DNA of 64,000 bases from Tamilnaduibacter salinus (GCF_003096655.1 NZ_QEKQ01000005.1:1-64000); one strand, 5' to 3'; counted from the stretch's first letter, positions 35,881-45,575 are shown. Program-made: numbers and translations. Notes: generated by a model from the sequence alone, not told the origin.

Positions 35881-37915
35881 CGATGAGCATCAGCGTCTGC
35901 AGTCGCTGTATGCAACCGGACTTCTGAACACACCGTCTGAGGCCCGGTTCGATCGCTATACCCGGATCGCAACCCGGTTGTTTGATGTGCCGGTGGCACT
36001 GATATCCCTGGTCGACACGGACCGCCTCTGGTTCAAGTCAGCAGCCGGTACGACGAGGACGGAAATGTCACGTCGTGGATCGTTCTGCACCCACGCTATT
36101 CTGGCGGATGCACCGCTGGTCGTGGAGAATGCGCTCGAAGACGACCGCTTCTGTGACAATCCACAGGTTCGCCAAGCCCCCGGCTATCGCTTCTATGCCG
36201 GTGTGCCACTGCATGGTGAGAGTGGCCACCGGATCGGCACATTGTGTCTGCTCGATGACCGCCCCCGTGACTTCGCAGAAGAAAACCGGCAGCAGCTCAT
36301 TGAACTGGCGGGTTGTGTGGACGATGAACTCAAGCGCTCTGCGGCGTCGCACTTTGAGTCCGTGATGGAACGGCTGGTGTTGATCCAGACCCAGAACCTG
36401 GATGATCCGGGTGAGCGCATCCGTCAGGGCGTCCGCCTGGGCTGCGAGTACCTTGGCCTTCCCATTGGCATCGTCAGTCGCATTGACGGTGACAGCTACA
36501 CCGTCTTGACCCAGGTGTCGCCAGAGGATGCGTTGGTTGATGGCCAGACGTTCTCGCTGGGACAGACGTACTGCAGCATACTGCTGCGCCAACCCGATGT
36601 GCTGTCCATCGAACACATGGGCGAATCCGAGTATGCGGGCCATCCCTGCTATCAGGCCTTCGGTCTTGAGAGTTACATCGGCGCACCACTGACCGTTCAG
36701 GGTGCGCCGTACGGCACTCTCAACTTCTCGTCGCCGTATCCGCGCGTTCCCGGTGGGTTTTCGGATATGGACCGCAACCTGATCCGTCGGCTGGCTAGCT
36801 GGGTGAGTGCGATGCTGGATCACTGGCAGGCACGGGAATCGAGCCTTGCGGGCGAACGCCGCTTCCAGCACTTTTTTGACATGTCCCCCATCGGGCTGAT
36901 CCGCAATGACTATCAAACCGGGCGATTTCTGGACGTCAACGAGGCGTTTCTGAGACAGACGGGATACGATCGTCAGACGTTGCTTTCCCTCTGTAATGAG
37001 GACATCACGCCCGAGGAAACCTACCGCGAGGACCAGCGACGCCTGGCGACCATCCCTGGCGACACTCAGTTCGGGCCTTATGAGAAAACCTTCATCCGTG
37101 CGAACGGCGACCACTATCCCGCCATGATGCACGGCGTTGTGATGCGCGAAGCTGGCGACCGGGAGGTGGTCTGGTCCATGGTGGAAGACATGACCGAGCG
37201 GCATCGGCTCGCGCGAATGCAGCGCCAGTTCGTTTCCACGGTCAGCCATGAATTGAGGACTCCGCTGACCAGTCTGAACGGTATTCTCAGGCTGCTTGGT
37301 GCGGGTGTTACCGGTGCGTTGCCGGACCGGGCGACGGATCTGGTCCAGAGGGCGGAGCGCAATGGCGAGCGACTCGCGGCACTGATCGATGACCTGCTGG
37401 ATATGGAAAGACTGGTTGCCGGACGGATGTCGATTCATCCGGAGGTGGTCGATGTGGGTCGCCTGGTCCGGGAGGCGATTGACGGCAATCGACCGTATGC
37501 CGACCGATTGAACGTGACACTGGCGCCCAGGATTGAGGTCGATACCGCCTGGGTCCGGGTGGATCGACGGCGTTTTGATCAGATACTGACCAATTATCTG
37601 TCGAATGCCGCCAAGTTTTCAGGGGACTCCGGCGTTGTTGATATTGATGTGTGTCGCTCGGCTGACGGACTCGTGCGGATTGCGGTTGCGGACCGTGGCG
37701 AAGGGGTGCCAGCGGCTTTCCGGCCCCGCCTGTTTGAGGCATTTGCTCAGTCTGACAGTTCGACAAAGCGGTCCCTGCCAGGAACCGGACTCGGTCTGTC
37801 GATCTGCCGGGAGCTGGCTACCTTGATGGGTGGCGATGTGGGTTATGAGCCGCGCGACGGCGGGGGGTCGGTTTTCTATGCGCGATTTCCGGAGGTTGGA
37901 CTCAATGACTCGTGA
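35867..37915 (+). CDS. Hybrid-sensor-type histidine kinase (GAF-GAF-PAS-HK)
   Basis: 682 residues. Two GAF domains (about 10-165, RLFDVPVALISLVDTDRLWF, and 185-325, YLGLPIGIVSRI), a PAS domain at 340-460 (FFDMSPIGLIRNDYQTGRF), then HisKA with FVSTVSHELRTPLTSL (His phosphoacceptor) and HATPase with ILTNYLSNAAKFS (N box), VADRGEGVP and GTGLGLSICREL. No receiver domain and no membrane helix, so a soluble sensor of an internal signal. ATG 35867 overlaps the previous gene by 14 bases. The receiver gene follows after 12 bases. Confidence 0.92.
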   Translation: MGRPDDEHQRLQSLYATGLLNTPSEARFDRYTRIATRLFDVPVALISLVDTDRLWFKSAAGTTRTEMSRRGSFCTHAILADAPLVVENALEDDRFCDNPQVRQAPGYRFYAGVPLHGESGHRIGTLCLLDDRPRDFAEENRQQLIELAGCVDDELKRSAASHFESVMERLVLIQTQNLDDPGERIRQGVRLGCEYLGLPIGIVSRIDGDSYTVLTQVSPEDALVDGQTFSLGQTYCSILLRQPDVLSIEHMGESEYAGHPCYQAFGLESYIGAPLTVQGAPYGTLNFSSPYPRVPGGFSDMDRNLIRRLASWVSAMLDHWQARESSLAGERRFQHFFDMSPIGLIRNDYQTGRFLDVNEAFLRQTGYDRQTLLSLCNEDITPEETYREDQRRLATIPGDTQFGPYEKTFIRANGDHYPAMMHGVVMREAGDREVVWSMVEDMTERHRLARMQRQFVSTVSHELRTPLTSLNGILRLLGAGVTGALPDRATDLVQRAERNGERLAALIDDLLDMERLVAGRMSIHPEVVDVGRLVREAIDGNRPYADRLNVTLAPRIEVDTAWVRVDRRRFDQILTNYLSNAAKFSGDSGVVDIDVCRSADGLVRIAVADRGEGVPAAFRPRLFEAFAQSDSSTKRSLPGTGLGLSICRELATLMGGDVGYEPRDGGGSVFYARFPEVGLNDS

Positions 37916-37927
37916 TCGGGTGACAGA

Positions 37928-38323
37928 ATGAACCTGGAGAGAATTCTCTGCATTGAGGATGAGGTCGATATCCGCACTGTGGTGGACCTCGCGCTGTCGA
38001 CGGTTGGGGCCTTCACGGTCCGGCTGTGTGACTCCGGCGATGGCGCAGTGGATGCGGCCCGTGATTTTCGCCCCGATCTCATCCTCCTGGATGTCATGAT
38101 GCCCGGTATGGATGGTCCTCAGACGCTGGCGGCCCTGAAGGGTGACCCCGAATTGTCCGGGATTCCGGTTGTCTTCATGACGGCCAAGGTCCAACCCTAC
38201 GAGGTGGAGGAATACCTGCAGCAGGGAGCGATTGACGTCATTGCGAAGCCATTCGATCCGATGACGCTGGCCGACCGGGTGAGCACCATCTGGGCACGTT
38301 GGCGTCGTGAGGGCGTCGAATGA
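37928..38323 (+). CDS. Single-domain response regulator
   Basis: 131 residues, a lone CheY-like receiver: acidic pair Glu10/Asp11, phosphoacceptor Asp55 (LILLDVMMPGMDG), VVFMTAK and Lys in VIAKPFDP. With no output domain it probably acts by protein contact or as a phosphate sink for the kinase upstream. Its stop overlaps the start of the PPK2 gene (ATGA at 38320), an arrangement that hints at control of polyphosphate metabolism by this system. Confidence 0.92.
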   Translation: MNLERILCIEDEVDIRTVVDLALSTVGAFTVRLCDSGDGAVDAARDFRPDLILLDVMMPGMDGPQTLAALKGDPELSGIPVVFMTAKVQPYEVEEYLQQGAIDVIAKPFDPMTLADRVSTIWARWRREGVE

Positions 38324-39147
38324 GGGATATGAAGGCCTACACGTGGAACCGGAAGCGGACGGCGCTTGGCGAATACCCATACAAGGTGTCCTCCGCCGGC
38401 GATCTGCCGGATCTGGATGAGAGCCTGAAACAGATTGGCGAATACCAGAGGCGTCTTCGGGCCAATGGTCGTCGATCGCTGCTACTGGTCGTGCATGGGC
38501 CGGACGCCAGTGGAAAAGACAGTCTGATACGGACGCTGGCCACCTACATGGACCCGACCGGTTTTCATGCCTGGTCCTTCAGTCGTCCCTCGGGGATGGA
38601 ACAGCGCCACGACTTTCTCTGGCGCATTGTCCCCTGCCTGCCCGCTGCCGGTGAGGTCGCCGCATTCAATCGCAGTCACCACGAGGCGGTGATGGCCGAA
38701 AGACTGTGGCCCGTGCACGATCCGGACTCCTATGACTGGGCTGGGCGCTACGACGCGATTTGCGCCTTCGAGCGTCATCTGGTGCGTGAGGGTACTCAGG
38801 TCATCAAAATCTGGCTGAACGTTTCCGAGAACGAGCAGGCCAAGCGTCTGCTCAAGCGACTGGAGAAGGCCCGCAAGCGCTGGAAGTTCGATGGGGCGGA
38901 TCTGGAAGCCTGGCGACGACGAGAGGATTATCACCAGATCGCCTCTGAGGCGATCACAGCGACCCACGCCGACGAGGCGCCGTGGTGGATCATCCCCGGC
39001 GACAATAAACCCGAGGCTCGGGCGCTGGTTGCCGCCGCCCTGGCCGAACGCCTCGCCACCATGGCCCCGGATTACCCGCCGCCGGATGAAGACGCCCTGA
39101 GCGCCTACCGCACGCTGCTGGCGGACCGCTATCGGAACGGGCGCTGA
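38320..39147 (+). CDS. Polyphosphate kinase 2 family protein
   Basis: 275 residues. Walker A VVHGPDASGKDSLIR near 57-71, SFSRPSGMEQRHDFLWRI and the lid/Walker B-like AFNRSHHEAVMAERLWP, all hallmarks of PPK2. PPK2 enzymes move phosphate between polyphosphate and nucleoside mono- or diphosphates. The pattern looks closest to class III enzymes, but with small changes (GPDASGKDS and NRSHHE instead of DASGKDG and NRSHYE). It is the last gene of the signalling operon and overlaps the receiver gene by 4 bases. An in-frame ATG at 38329 is an alternative start. Confidence 0.88.
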   Translation: MRDMKAYTWNRKRTALGEYPYKVSSAGDLPDLDESLKQIGEYQRRLRANGRRSLLLVVHGPDASGKDSLIRTLATYMDPTGFHAWSFSRPSGMEQRHDFLWRIVPCLPAAGEVAAFNRSHHEAVMAERLWPVHDPDSYDWAGRYDAICAFERHLVREGTQVIKIWLNVSENEQAKRLLKRLEKARKRWKFDGADLEAWRRREDYHQIASEAITATHADEAPWWIIPGDNKPEARALVAAALAERLATMAPDYPPPDEDALSAYRTLLADRYRNGR

Positions 39148-39972
39148 TCAGGCGGCCTGTGGCCCGTTCTCAAAGAACGTCCGCAGACTGTTTTGGTAGG
39201 TGGTCTCCAGAACCGTCTCGAGTGACAGGTCTTTGACGTTGGCCACGTTTTCCGCGATGAAAGGGATATAGAACGGCGCGTTCTCCCGGCCGCGGTACGG
39301 GTCCGGTGTCAGGAAAGGCGAATCGGTTTCCAGCAGCAGCTGGTCAATTGGGGTCATGCGGATAATATCCCGCACGCTCTCGGCTTTCTTGAAAGTGGAA
39401 ATGCCGTTGAAGCCCAGGGACCAGCCGTTATCCAGTGCGTACCGCGCCAGCTCCGGCCCGGAGGTGAAGCTGTGAATGACGCCGCGGCGCTTCTGGATGG
39501 TCTCGAATTCTTTCAGGATGGCGATGGTATCCTCGTCCGCCTCGCGGCTGTGGATGACGACCGGCTGATCGTGGTCGGCGGCAATCTGCAGCTGGCGGCG
39601 GAACACGTCCTGCTGGGTCGCGCGGTCGGAGTGGTCATAGAAATAGTCGAGCCCGATCTCGCCAATGGCGACGATTTTCTCATCACGGGCGTGGCGATTG
39701 ATCTCGGTATCCACCGCGTCCGTCCAGGTTTCCGCTTCGTGGGGATGAATGCCCTGGGTGCCGTACACAAAAGGCGCACTATGGGTCAGTTCGCGCACGG
39801 TCGGCAGATTGTCCGGAGATACGGCAATGGTAATCACGCGCTCAATGTTGACCCGTTGCGCCTCGGACAGGGTCTCCGACAGTGGCCGGTCCTTGAGATA
39901 ATCCAGGTGGCAGTGGGTTTCGATGATGGGCCGGTCAAAGACCGGAATGTCGCGACGCTTTTTCTTGCCCAT
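39148..39972 (-). CDS. TatD family metal-dependent hydrolase
   Basis: 274 residues. Metal ligands in IIETHCHLDYL, AIGEIGLDYFY, VVIHSREAD, GVIHSFT and LLETDSPFLTP follow the TatD order. TatD relatives are metal-dependent nucleases or D-aminoacyl-tRNA-type hydrolases. The N-terminus (MGKKKRRDIPVFDRP) is slightly longer than in E. coli TatD. It is convergent with ppk2, whose last base adjoins this stop. Divergent from the methyltransferase gene, 68 bases away. Confidence 0.92.
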   Translation of the reverse strand: MGKKKRRDIPVFDRPIIETHCHLDYLKDRPLSETLSEAQRVNIERVITIAVSPDNLPTVRELTHSAPFVYGTQGIHPHEAETWTDAVDTEINRHARDEKIVAIGEIGLDYFYDHSDRATQQDVFRRQLQIAADHDQPVVIHSREADEDTIAILKEFETIQKRRGVIHSFTSGPELARYALDNGWSLGFNGISTFKKAESVRDIIRMTPIDQLLLETDSPFLTPDPYRGRENAPFYIPFIAENVANVKDLSLETVLETTYQNSLRTFFENGPQAA

Positions 39973-40040
39973 GGTTGGTCCGGAATCATGCAGAATTTGG
40001 CAGAGTCTAACACTCTCAACGCAGCACTTCAGGCGACCCG

Positions 40041-41282
40041 ATGATCAACGACACATGGCAGCACTGGCAGGCGCTCGACCGATGGCTGGGAGGCCTGGCG
40101 GACTTCTGGGCGGTCTCGCCGTTCATCACGCCCACGCCTGCCTGGTCGCGCCACGAGCCGTCGCTGGATGCCTGGTTGCTGGCCCTGTCCGATGAAGAGT
40201 GCGTGCATTTCGAGCAGTCGCCCGACGCACTGGCTGACGCACTGCCGGCTGGACAGGACTGGGCCCGTCAACGACGGGAACTGGTGGCACTGCCGTCATT
40301 GGCGATGGACAACCGGGCCTTGCCGGAGAAGCACGCGCCGGGCATGCCGGGCCGCAAACGGGAGCAGGCGGGTTGGTTTGCCGGCGCCGTTCAGCCAATG
40401 GCCGGGTCGGTCATGGACTGGTGTTGCGGCACGGGCCATCTGGCGCGAACGCTGGCGGCGGCATCGCCGGTCTCGGTGACCGGCCTGGAATGGCAACGCC
40501 GGCTGGTGCAGCGTGGCAATGCGATGGCACAGGAGCGGGGGGAACCGGTCTCGCTGTGGGCACAGGACGTGCTGGACACCACGTTCCCCTGGCCGCCGGT
40601 GGAACAGGCAGTGGCGCTTCACGCCTGCGGCGATCTGCACCGCACTTTGCTGTCGGGAGCGGTCGAACAAACGCTGGATCGTCTTTGCCTGTCGCCCTGC
40701 TGTTACCACCTGACCCAGGCCGATTCACCTTCCTGGCTTTCCCGGCGGGCCCGCGATCACGGCCAGTCCCCACGGCCTGACCGTCACCAGCGTCGTCTGG
40801 CGGTTCAGGAAGCCGTAACAGCGTCTGCGGGAGAGAGGCGTCGCAACGACCGGGCCCGCCTCTGGCGTCTGGGGTTTGATAGTCTGCAACGCCATGTTCG
40901 GGGAAGGGACGAGTACCTGCCGTTGCCGTCCATGCCACGATCCGTGCAGAAGGGCGACTTTGCCGGATTCTGTGCCTGGGCGGCCGGACGCAAGGGGCTG
41001 TCGTTGGCGGATGATGTGGATTACGCCGTCTGGCTGGCCTCCGGTGAACGCCGTCATCACGCGACCCGTCGCCGGGAGCTGCTCTGGCATCTGTTCCGCC
41101 GCCCCATAGAGCTCTGGCTGGTGCTCGATTATGCGCTGTTTCTGGAGGAACAGGGCTACCGCGTCCGCCTCGGAACCTTTTGTGACCGAACATTGACCCC
41201 GCGTAATCTGTTGCTGGATGCCGTCAGGGATCGGCGTACTCCACACGCTCCACGCAGCCATCACGAAAATACACCCGGGTGA
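40041..41282 (+). CDS. SAM-dependent methyltransferase (Methyltransf_32-like)
   Basis: 413 residues. SAM loop MDWCCGTGHLARTLA around 125-139, acidic VTGLEWQRRL strand, then VALHACGDLHRTLL and LSPCCYHLT, the LHACGDL/SPCCYH pair found in GSTCD-like methyltransferases thought to act on RNA or protein. The N-terminal third is unique; the last 110 residues are Arg/Leu rich. Its last 59 bases overlap the convergent gene 41224-41706, so one of the two 3' ends may be over-extended, but both frames are intact. Confidence 0.85.
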   Translation: MINDTWQHWQALDRWLGGLADFWAVSPFITPTPAWSRHEPSLDAWLLALSDEECVHFEQSPDALADALPAGQDWARQRRELVALPSLAMDNRALPEKHAPGMPGRKREQAGWFAGAVQPMAGSVMDWCCGTGHLARTLAAASPVSVTGLEWQRRLVQRGNAMAQERGEPVSLWAQDVLDTTFPWPPVEQAVALHACGDLHRTLLSGAVEQTLDRLCLSPCCYHLTQADSPSWLSRRARDHGQSPRPDRHQRRLAVQEAVTASAGERRRNDRARLWRLGFDSLQRHVRGRDEYLPLPSMPRSVQKGDFAGFCAWAAGRKGLSLADDVDYAVWLASGERRHHATRRRELLWHLFRRPIELWLVLDYALFLEEQGYRVRLGTFCDRTLTPRNLLLDAVRDRRTPHAPRSHHENTPG

Positions 41283-41706
41283 TCTCGTACAGGCGGCCGT
41301 AGTAGTCGGTGGTGTAGACCCAGGTTTGCTGGGGAACCGGATAGGTTTCCGGTGGGCGCCCGAAGGCCCGACGGACGTGATCCCGCGTCATGCCGCGAAC
41401 CACCTCGTCACGGATCAGGTGTCGGCGCAGATTGGTGGAGGGAATGTGTTGGCAGGGGCTGGCGTCGCTGGTTGGTTCCGGCTCGCCCTCGCTGTCCGGG
41501 GAGGATGCCGTGTCGTCGGCGGGGTCGGACAGACCATCCGGCACCCGAAAGTCGCCACCCAGTGGCCGGGTGTTGAGTGGCACGGTTTCCGCGTCCTCAC
41601 CGCAGACCGTGTCGGAATAGGTGCTTCCGCACCGGTAGACCTCGGCGAAGCCACCGGCGGGAAGACTGATCAGTAATAGCAGAAACGGTCCCGTCCGCAG
41701 GCCCAT
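41224..41706 (-). CDS. Secreted DUF4124/BamE-like small protein, second copy
   Basis: 160 residues, paralogue of 22635-23075. Signal peptide (LLLLISLPAGGFA/EV), cysteine-rich start (EVYRCGSTYSDTVCG), an acidic Ser/Glu-rich linker (about residues 60-80), then the BamE-like part (VVRGMTRDHVRRAFGRPP, QTWVYTTDYYGR and FRDGCVERVEY). Periplasmic. The shared ending (Trp-Val-Tyr, then Gly-Cys-x-Glu-Arg) in both copies suggests a common partner. Function unknown. Confidence 0.75.
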   Translation of the reverse strand: MGLRTGPFLLLLISLPAGGFAEVYRCGSTYSDTVCGEDAETVPLNTRPLGGDFRVPDGLSDPADDTASSPDSEGEPEPTSDASPCQHIPSTNLRRHLIRDEVVRGMTRDHVRRAFGRPPETYPVPQQTWVYTTDYYGRLYEITRVYFRDGCVERVEYADP

Positions 41707-41775
41707 GGCCCTCTCCGCTCGGAACCGGCCGGCCCATAGCGGGCCAGCCGGGACAGGACCGCTCAGTCCTGTCGG

Positions 41776-42993
41776 TTAGCGTTCAACCTGGATGCGGGCT
41801 TCGACTCGACGATTTTCGGCTCGGCCCGAGGCGGTGTCGTTGCTCGCCACCGGCTCGCTTTCACCATACCCGGTCGCGCCAACGCGGCTGCTGTCTACGT
41901 TCAAGCGCTCGACCAGGCGATTCGCAACCGCTTCCGCCCGACGCTGGGACAGTGCCTGGTTGTAGCTGGCCTCACCCGCACTGTCCGTGTGACCGGCAAT
42001 TTCGACGATGGTTTCCGGGTTGGCCTTTAGGAAGTCCGCCACACGCTGGAGTTCCGCATCGTACTGGTTGCCGATCACCGAGCTGTTGGTCGGGAACTGG
42101 ATGTTGAGGGTAAAGGTCTCGACCGACTCGGTCTCACCGGTGCAGCCGGTGTTGTCCACCGTCGCGCCCGCGCTCGTTCCCGGGCACTCGTCCCGGCTGT
42201 CGACCACGCCGTCGTTATCGCTGTCGGTTTCGCAGCCGCGGCTGTCCACCGAGGCACCGGCCGGTGTGTTCGGGCACTGATCGGCGCTGTCGACCACACC
42301 GTCATTGTCGGCATCGGTCTCGCAGCCCTGGCGGTTCACGGACGCGCCGCTCGCTGTATTCGGACACTGGTCACGGTTGTCATTGACGCCGTCGTTGTCG
42401 CTGTCCATCGGCTCCGGTTCGGGTGCCGGCTCACTGTCTGCACTGCGCCCGAAGGCGAGACTGAAACCCAGCGACGCCTGAGTGTCAAAGGTGCTGTCGT
42501 CGATGCCGTGAAACTCGCGCACGTCAAACCGGGCCGAGAACCCCTCACTGAAGTTATAGCGGAAGCCGGCACCGGCGTTCACGCGGGTCTCCCGCGTGTT
42601 GAACGTGCCCAGCGTTTTGGTCCGGCCCGCATCGCCCTTCCATTCGGCATCACCAGCGCCGACGGCGACGTATGGGTTCCAGGTGTCATGGGGGTTGGCA
42701 AAGTAGTACAGGCCGTCCAGTCGCAGCTCCTGAAACCCGCTGTTGCCAGGTTGGTGCTGACGGTCCGCATTGGCCCGGGAAAAAGCGCCTTCCACCGCCC
42801 AGCGGTCCGTGAAGCGGTATTCGAGGCCGATATTGAAAGTGTCGGTTTCGCTCAGATCCCGGTCTTCGTCAAACAGCTGCATGCCGATCGACGGGTTGAT
42901 GTAAATGTGCTGAGAGTGGTCCTCCGCTGCGAAAGCGGGTGTTGCCATCGCGGCGGCAAGGGCCGCAGCAGCGAGCGGTCGCATGTTGGCCAT
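41776..42993 (-). CDS. OmpA family outer membrane protein with calcium-type repeats
   Basis: 405 residues. Signal peptide (ALAAAMATPAFA), an OprF-like eight-strand barrel at about 30-200 (WAVEGAFSRAN, DVREFHGIDD), three or four thrombospondin type 3 repeats (DSDNDGVNDNRDQCP and similar) at 215-295, then the OmpA peptidoglycan-binding domain (EIAGHTDSAGEASYNQALSQ, RRAEAV). The repeats bind calcium in related proteins and form a stiff linker. ATG 42993 has AGGAG 12 bases upstream and gives a clean signal peptide; a longer in-frame start at 43044 does not. Confidence 0.93.
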   Translation of the reverse strand: MANMRPLAAAALAAAMATPAFAAEDHSQHIYINPSIGMQLFDEDRDLSETDTFNIGLEYRFTDRWAVEGAFSRANADRQHQPGNSGFQELRLDGLYYFANPHDTWNPYVAVGAGDAEWKGDAGRTKTLGTFNTRETRVNAGAGFRYNFSEGFSARFDVREFHGIDDSTFDTQASLGFSLAFGRSADSEPAPEPEPMDSDNDGVNDNRDQCPNTASGASVNRQGCETDADNDGVVDSADQCPNTPAGASVDSRGCETDSDNDGVVDSRDECPGTSAGATVDNTGCTGETESVETFTLNIQFPTNSSVIGNQYDAELQRVADFLKANPETIVEIAGHTDSAGEASYNQALSQRRAEAVANRLVERLNVDSSRVGATGYGESEPVASNDTASGRAENRRVEARIQVER

Positions 42994-43185
42994 GCAGAAT
43001 CTCCTGTTCCATTCGAGTTGGTGTTGATTCTTGTCGTCTTCCATCCGTCCGAATCCTGATGTGACCCGGGCGCATTTACCGACAATTTAAGCCATATCAG
43101 GACTTTTTTACAGGACGCTCGTCCCTTTTAACCGGTTCCCCCGAATGGGTGTCGCTGGTCGACTGAGAGGGGCCGGATGTTGGGG

Positions 43186-45438
43186 TCAGCGGCTGGGATC
43201 CGGGCGGAAATACAGATGGGCATTGTGTTTGGTGAAATCGAGGATCCGGCCATCGTCGAACCGCACCTGAAATGAGCGGTCTTCCTCAGTGGTGACCGTG
43301 CCGCCGCCGAGAATGGCGTGCGTCACCCGTTCGTGGTGCCAGATTGATGATGCGGCCTCATCGTCACCCTCCGCCTGATCCGCGTCAAAGGTCAGTCCTT
43401 CGCGTGTCAGGTAGCGATGACTGACCGGGGTGGCCGGATGTTGGCTCTGCAGTGTCGTCCCCGCCTCCGGCGCCTGGTCCAATTGCTGCCCTAGATCCTT
43501 GGAAAGGGGCAGCGACAACTCGGCGACAAAGCGGCTGGGGGCCTGATCACCGTCCAGGTGTGCGGGCCCGGATGCGGGAGGCCCGATCAGGTGCAGTTCG
43601 TCCTGTGCCCGGGTCATGGCCACGTAAAGCAGGCGGCGCTCGCTTTCGATCTGGTCCCGGGTCAGGTTGCCGTCCCGGACCCGGTGCGGCAGGTATTTCT
43701 CCTGCAGACCGGGGATCACGACCACCGGCCACTCCAGCCCCTTGGTGCGGTGAACGGTGGAGAGCCGGACACCGCCCCGGTTGGTCTGACGGGCCTGGTG
43801 GCGCAACTGGTCCAGGTGGGACAGCGCCTCCGGGGCGGCGACGTCCAGCGAGCGCAGATAGCGCTGGAAGCCCTGTACCGTGTCGATCCGCTCGTCTGCC
43901 GCCTCGTGGGTCATGGCCAGGCTGCGGATGCCCTCGAACAGGTCTGTGGCATCGGCGTAGCGGGCAATGAGCTGGTGGGCCGGCCCGCTGAAACCGTCGA
44001 GCGCAGTCAACGCTTCCCCGAGCCGTTTGAGCTTGCGGGCCGCCATCGCGGTCATGGATTCAAAATCGAGATTCAGCAGGCGTTGTCCCCAGTCGCGGTC
44101 GAAGTGCGCCAGGGACCTGGAAAGATCCCTCAGCTCGCTTTCCTTCAGGCCACAATGCGGAAATCTCAGCAGGCGGCGGGCAACCGGTTCACGACTTTCC
44201 GGCGGCAGGGCCGGAAGGTGGCCGGCGCAGACGCGGAGAATCTGCGTGATGGCCTCCACTTCATGGGTAAAGAGCGCGCCTTTGCCGCTGTCGATCTGAT
44301 AGGGAATCTGGCGGGCCAGAAGCTGCAGTTCAATCGGCACGCTCTGACTCCAGACGCGAAACAGCACGGCCATGCGATCCAGTGCGTCCCGGCTCCCCTC
44401 AATGAGCGGGAGCAGCGCGTCACTGTCCTGTTGAGTCGGGTGATGGTGTACCCGGGTCGCCGGCGTGGCCGGGTGGGCGTGGCTCAGCACATTATGGCGC
44501 CCCTGGTTGTGGGTGATCAGGTGATTGGCCGCGAGCGTGAGCTGATGACCGTGGCGGAACGTCAGGCTCAGGGTCCGCTGCCGGGGCTGGTCGAACTCGT
44601 CCGTGAACCGGTGCAGGATGAACGCCGGCTCGGCGCCCCGGAACTCATAGATGGTCTGGTCCGGATCACCCACCACGGTCACCCGCGCCCGATCGCCGGC
44701 GACATAACGCAGCAGCAGGTGCTGGATCTCGTTGGTGTCCTGATACTCGTCCACCAGCACCAGATCCATTTTGTTGCCCACCAGCCGTTGTAGGGGCGGG
44801 TTCCGATGAATGGCGAGAACCGGCTCATAGAGCATGTCCGCGTAGCTGATCCGGCTGTGGCGTTTGCGCCACTGCTCGAAGCTGTGGAACAGGTCCACCA
44901 GATAACGGTGTTTCGCCGCATGGCCCTGTTCCTCGAAAATCTGTTCCGGGGGCTTGATGGTGGTCTTCACCTGATCGATGAACCCGGCGCCCATCTCCAC
45001 AAATTCCTTTTTGTTGCGACGCACCTCATCCTGCAGATCTTCAGGCACGAGCTGGCGGGTGAGTTGCCAGACCTGGAAGTGGATTTCCTGCTCGCTCAGC
45101 ACCTCACGGTTGAAGTCGGGCAGGTAGCCTTCGCGGACGAACCGTTGGTAGAGGCGGAATCCCATGGAATGGTAGGTCCGCACATCCGGCGGGCTCAGGC
45201 GGGTGTCGGGAGCGATGGCGGTGAGCTTGCGCTGGAAGTCCTCACGGGCCCGGCGGTTGAACATCAGCACGAGCATGCGCCGGGCCGCCTGGCCCTGATG
45301 CAGCAGGTAGTGGATGCGCCAGGCCATGGTCGTGGTCTTGCCACTGCCGGCCACCGCCGTTATCAGCGTGTGCTCGTCGTCAGCGGTAATGATGGCGCGT
45401 TGTTCGTCGGTCAGGTGGGGCGGCAGCGGGAATGTCAT
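43186..45438 (-). CDS. UvrD-like ATP-dependent DNA helicase
   Basis: 750 residues of the superfamily 1A (UvrD/Rep) type: Walker A ITAVAGSGKTTTMAWR, VRTYHSMGFRLYQ, VLVDEYQDTNEIQH (motif II), VTVVGDPDQTIYEFRGAE (III), LSTVHRTKGLEWPVVV and LLYVAMTRAQDELHL (VI). The C-terminus is a short Tudor-like barrel (ILGGGTVTTEEDRSFQVRF) as in UvrD. The N-terminal start at ATG 45438 fits the family; ATG 45474 is also open. It differs strongly from the true uvrD at 56699, so it is a second helicase of unknown role, perhaps Rep-like or repair linked. Confidence 0.92.
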   Translation of the reverse strand: MTFPLPPHLTDEQRAIITADDEHTLITAVAGSGKTTTMAWRIHYLLHQGQAARRMLVLMFNRRAREDFQRKLTAIAPDTRLSPPDVRTYHSMGFRLYQRFVREGYLPDFNREVLSEQEIHFQVWQLTRQLVPEDLQDEVRRNKKEFVEMGAGFIDQVKTTIKPPEQIFEEQGHAAKHRYLVDLFHSFEQWRKRHSRISYADMLYEPVLAIHRNPPLQRLVGNKMDLVLVDEYQDTNEIQHLLLRYVAGDRARVTVVGDPDQTIYEFRGAEPAFILHRFTDEFDQPRQRTLSLTFRHGHQLTLAANHLITHNQGRHNVLSHAHPATPATRVHHHPTQQDSDALLPLIEGSRDALDRMAVLFRVWSQSVPIELQLLARQIPYQIDSGKGALFTHEVEAITQILRVCAGHLPALPPESREPVARRLLRFPHCGLKESELRDLSRSLAHFDRDWGQRLLNLDFESMTAMAARKLKRLGEALTALDGFSGPAHQLIARYADATDLFEGIRSLAMTHEAADERIDTVQGFQRYLRSLDVAAPEALSHLDQLRHQARQTNRGGVRLSTVHRTKGLEWPVVVIPGLQEKYLPHRVRDGNLTRDQIESERRLLYVAMTRAQDELHLIGPPASGPAHLDGDQAPSRFVAELSLPLSKDLGQQLDQAPEAGTTLQSQHPATPVSHRYLTREGLTFDADQAEGDDEAASSIWHHERVTHAILGGGTVTTEEDRSFQVRFDDGRILDFTKHNAHLYFRPDPSR

Positions 45439-45575
45439 GGCGTTATTCTGGCATGGTGACCGGGGCTCATCCATAATGGCCCGTCATTTTCCAGGCGTCC
45501 TGATCGCCAACGCCGGGGCCTTTCTGGAGCAGGCGGTTGATGGTCAGGCGTTTTCAAAGAGAGGAGACCGGTGTC

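Noticed and set aside
43558-44793. 411-codon plus-strand frame within the UvrD-like helicase
   Set aside because: Shadow of the helicase coding strand; no start signal and no motifs.
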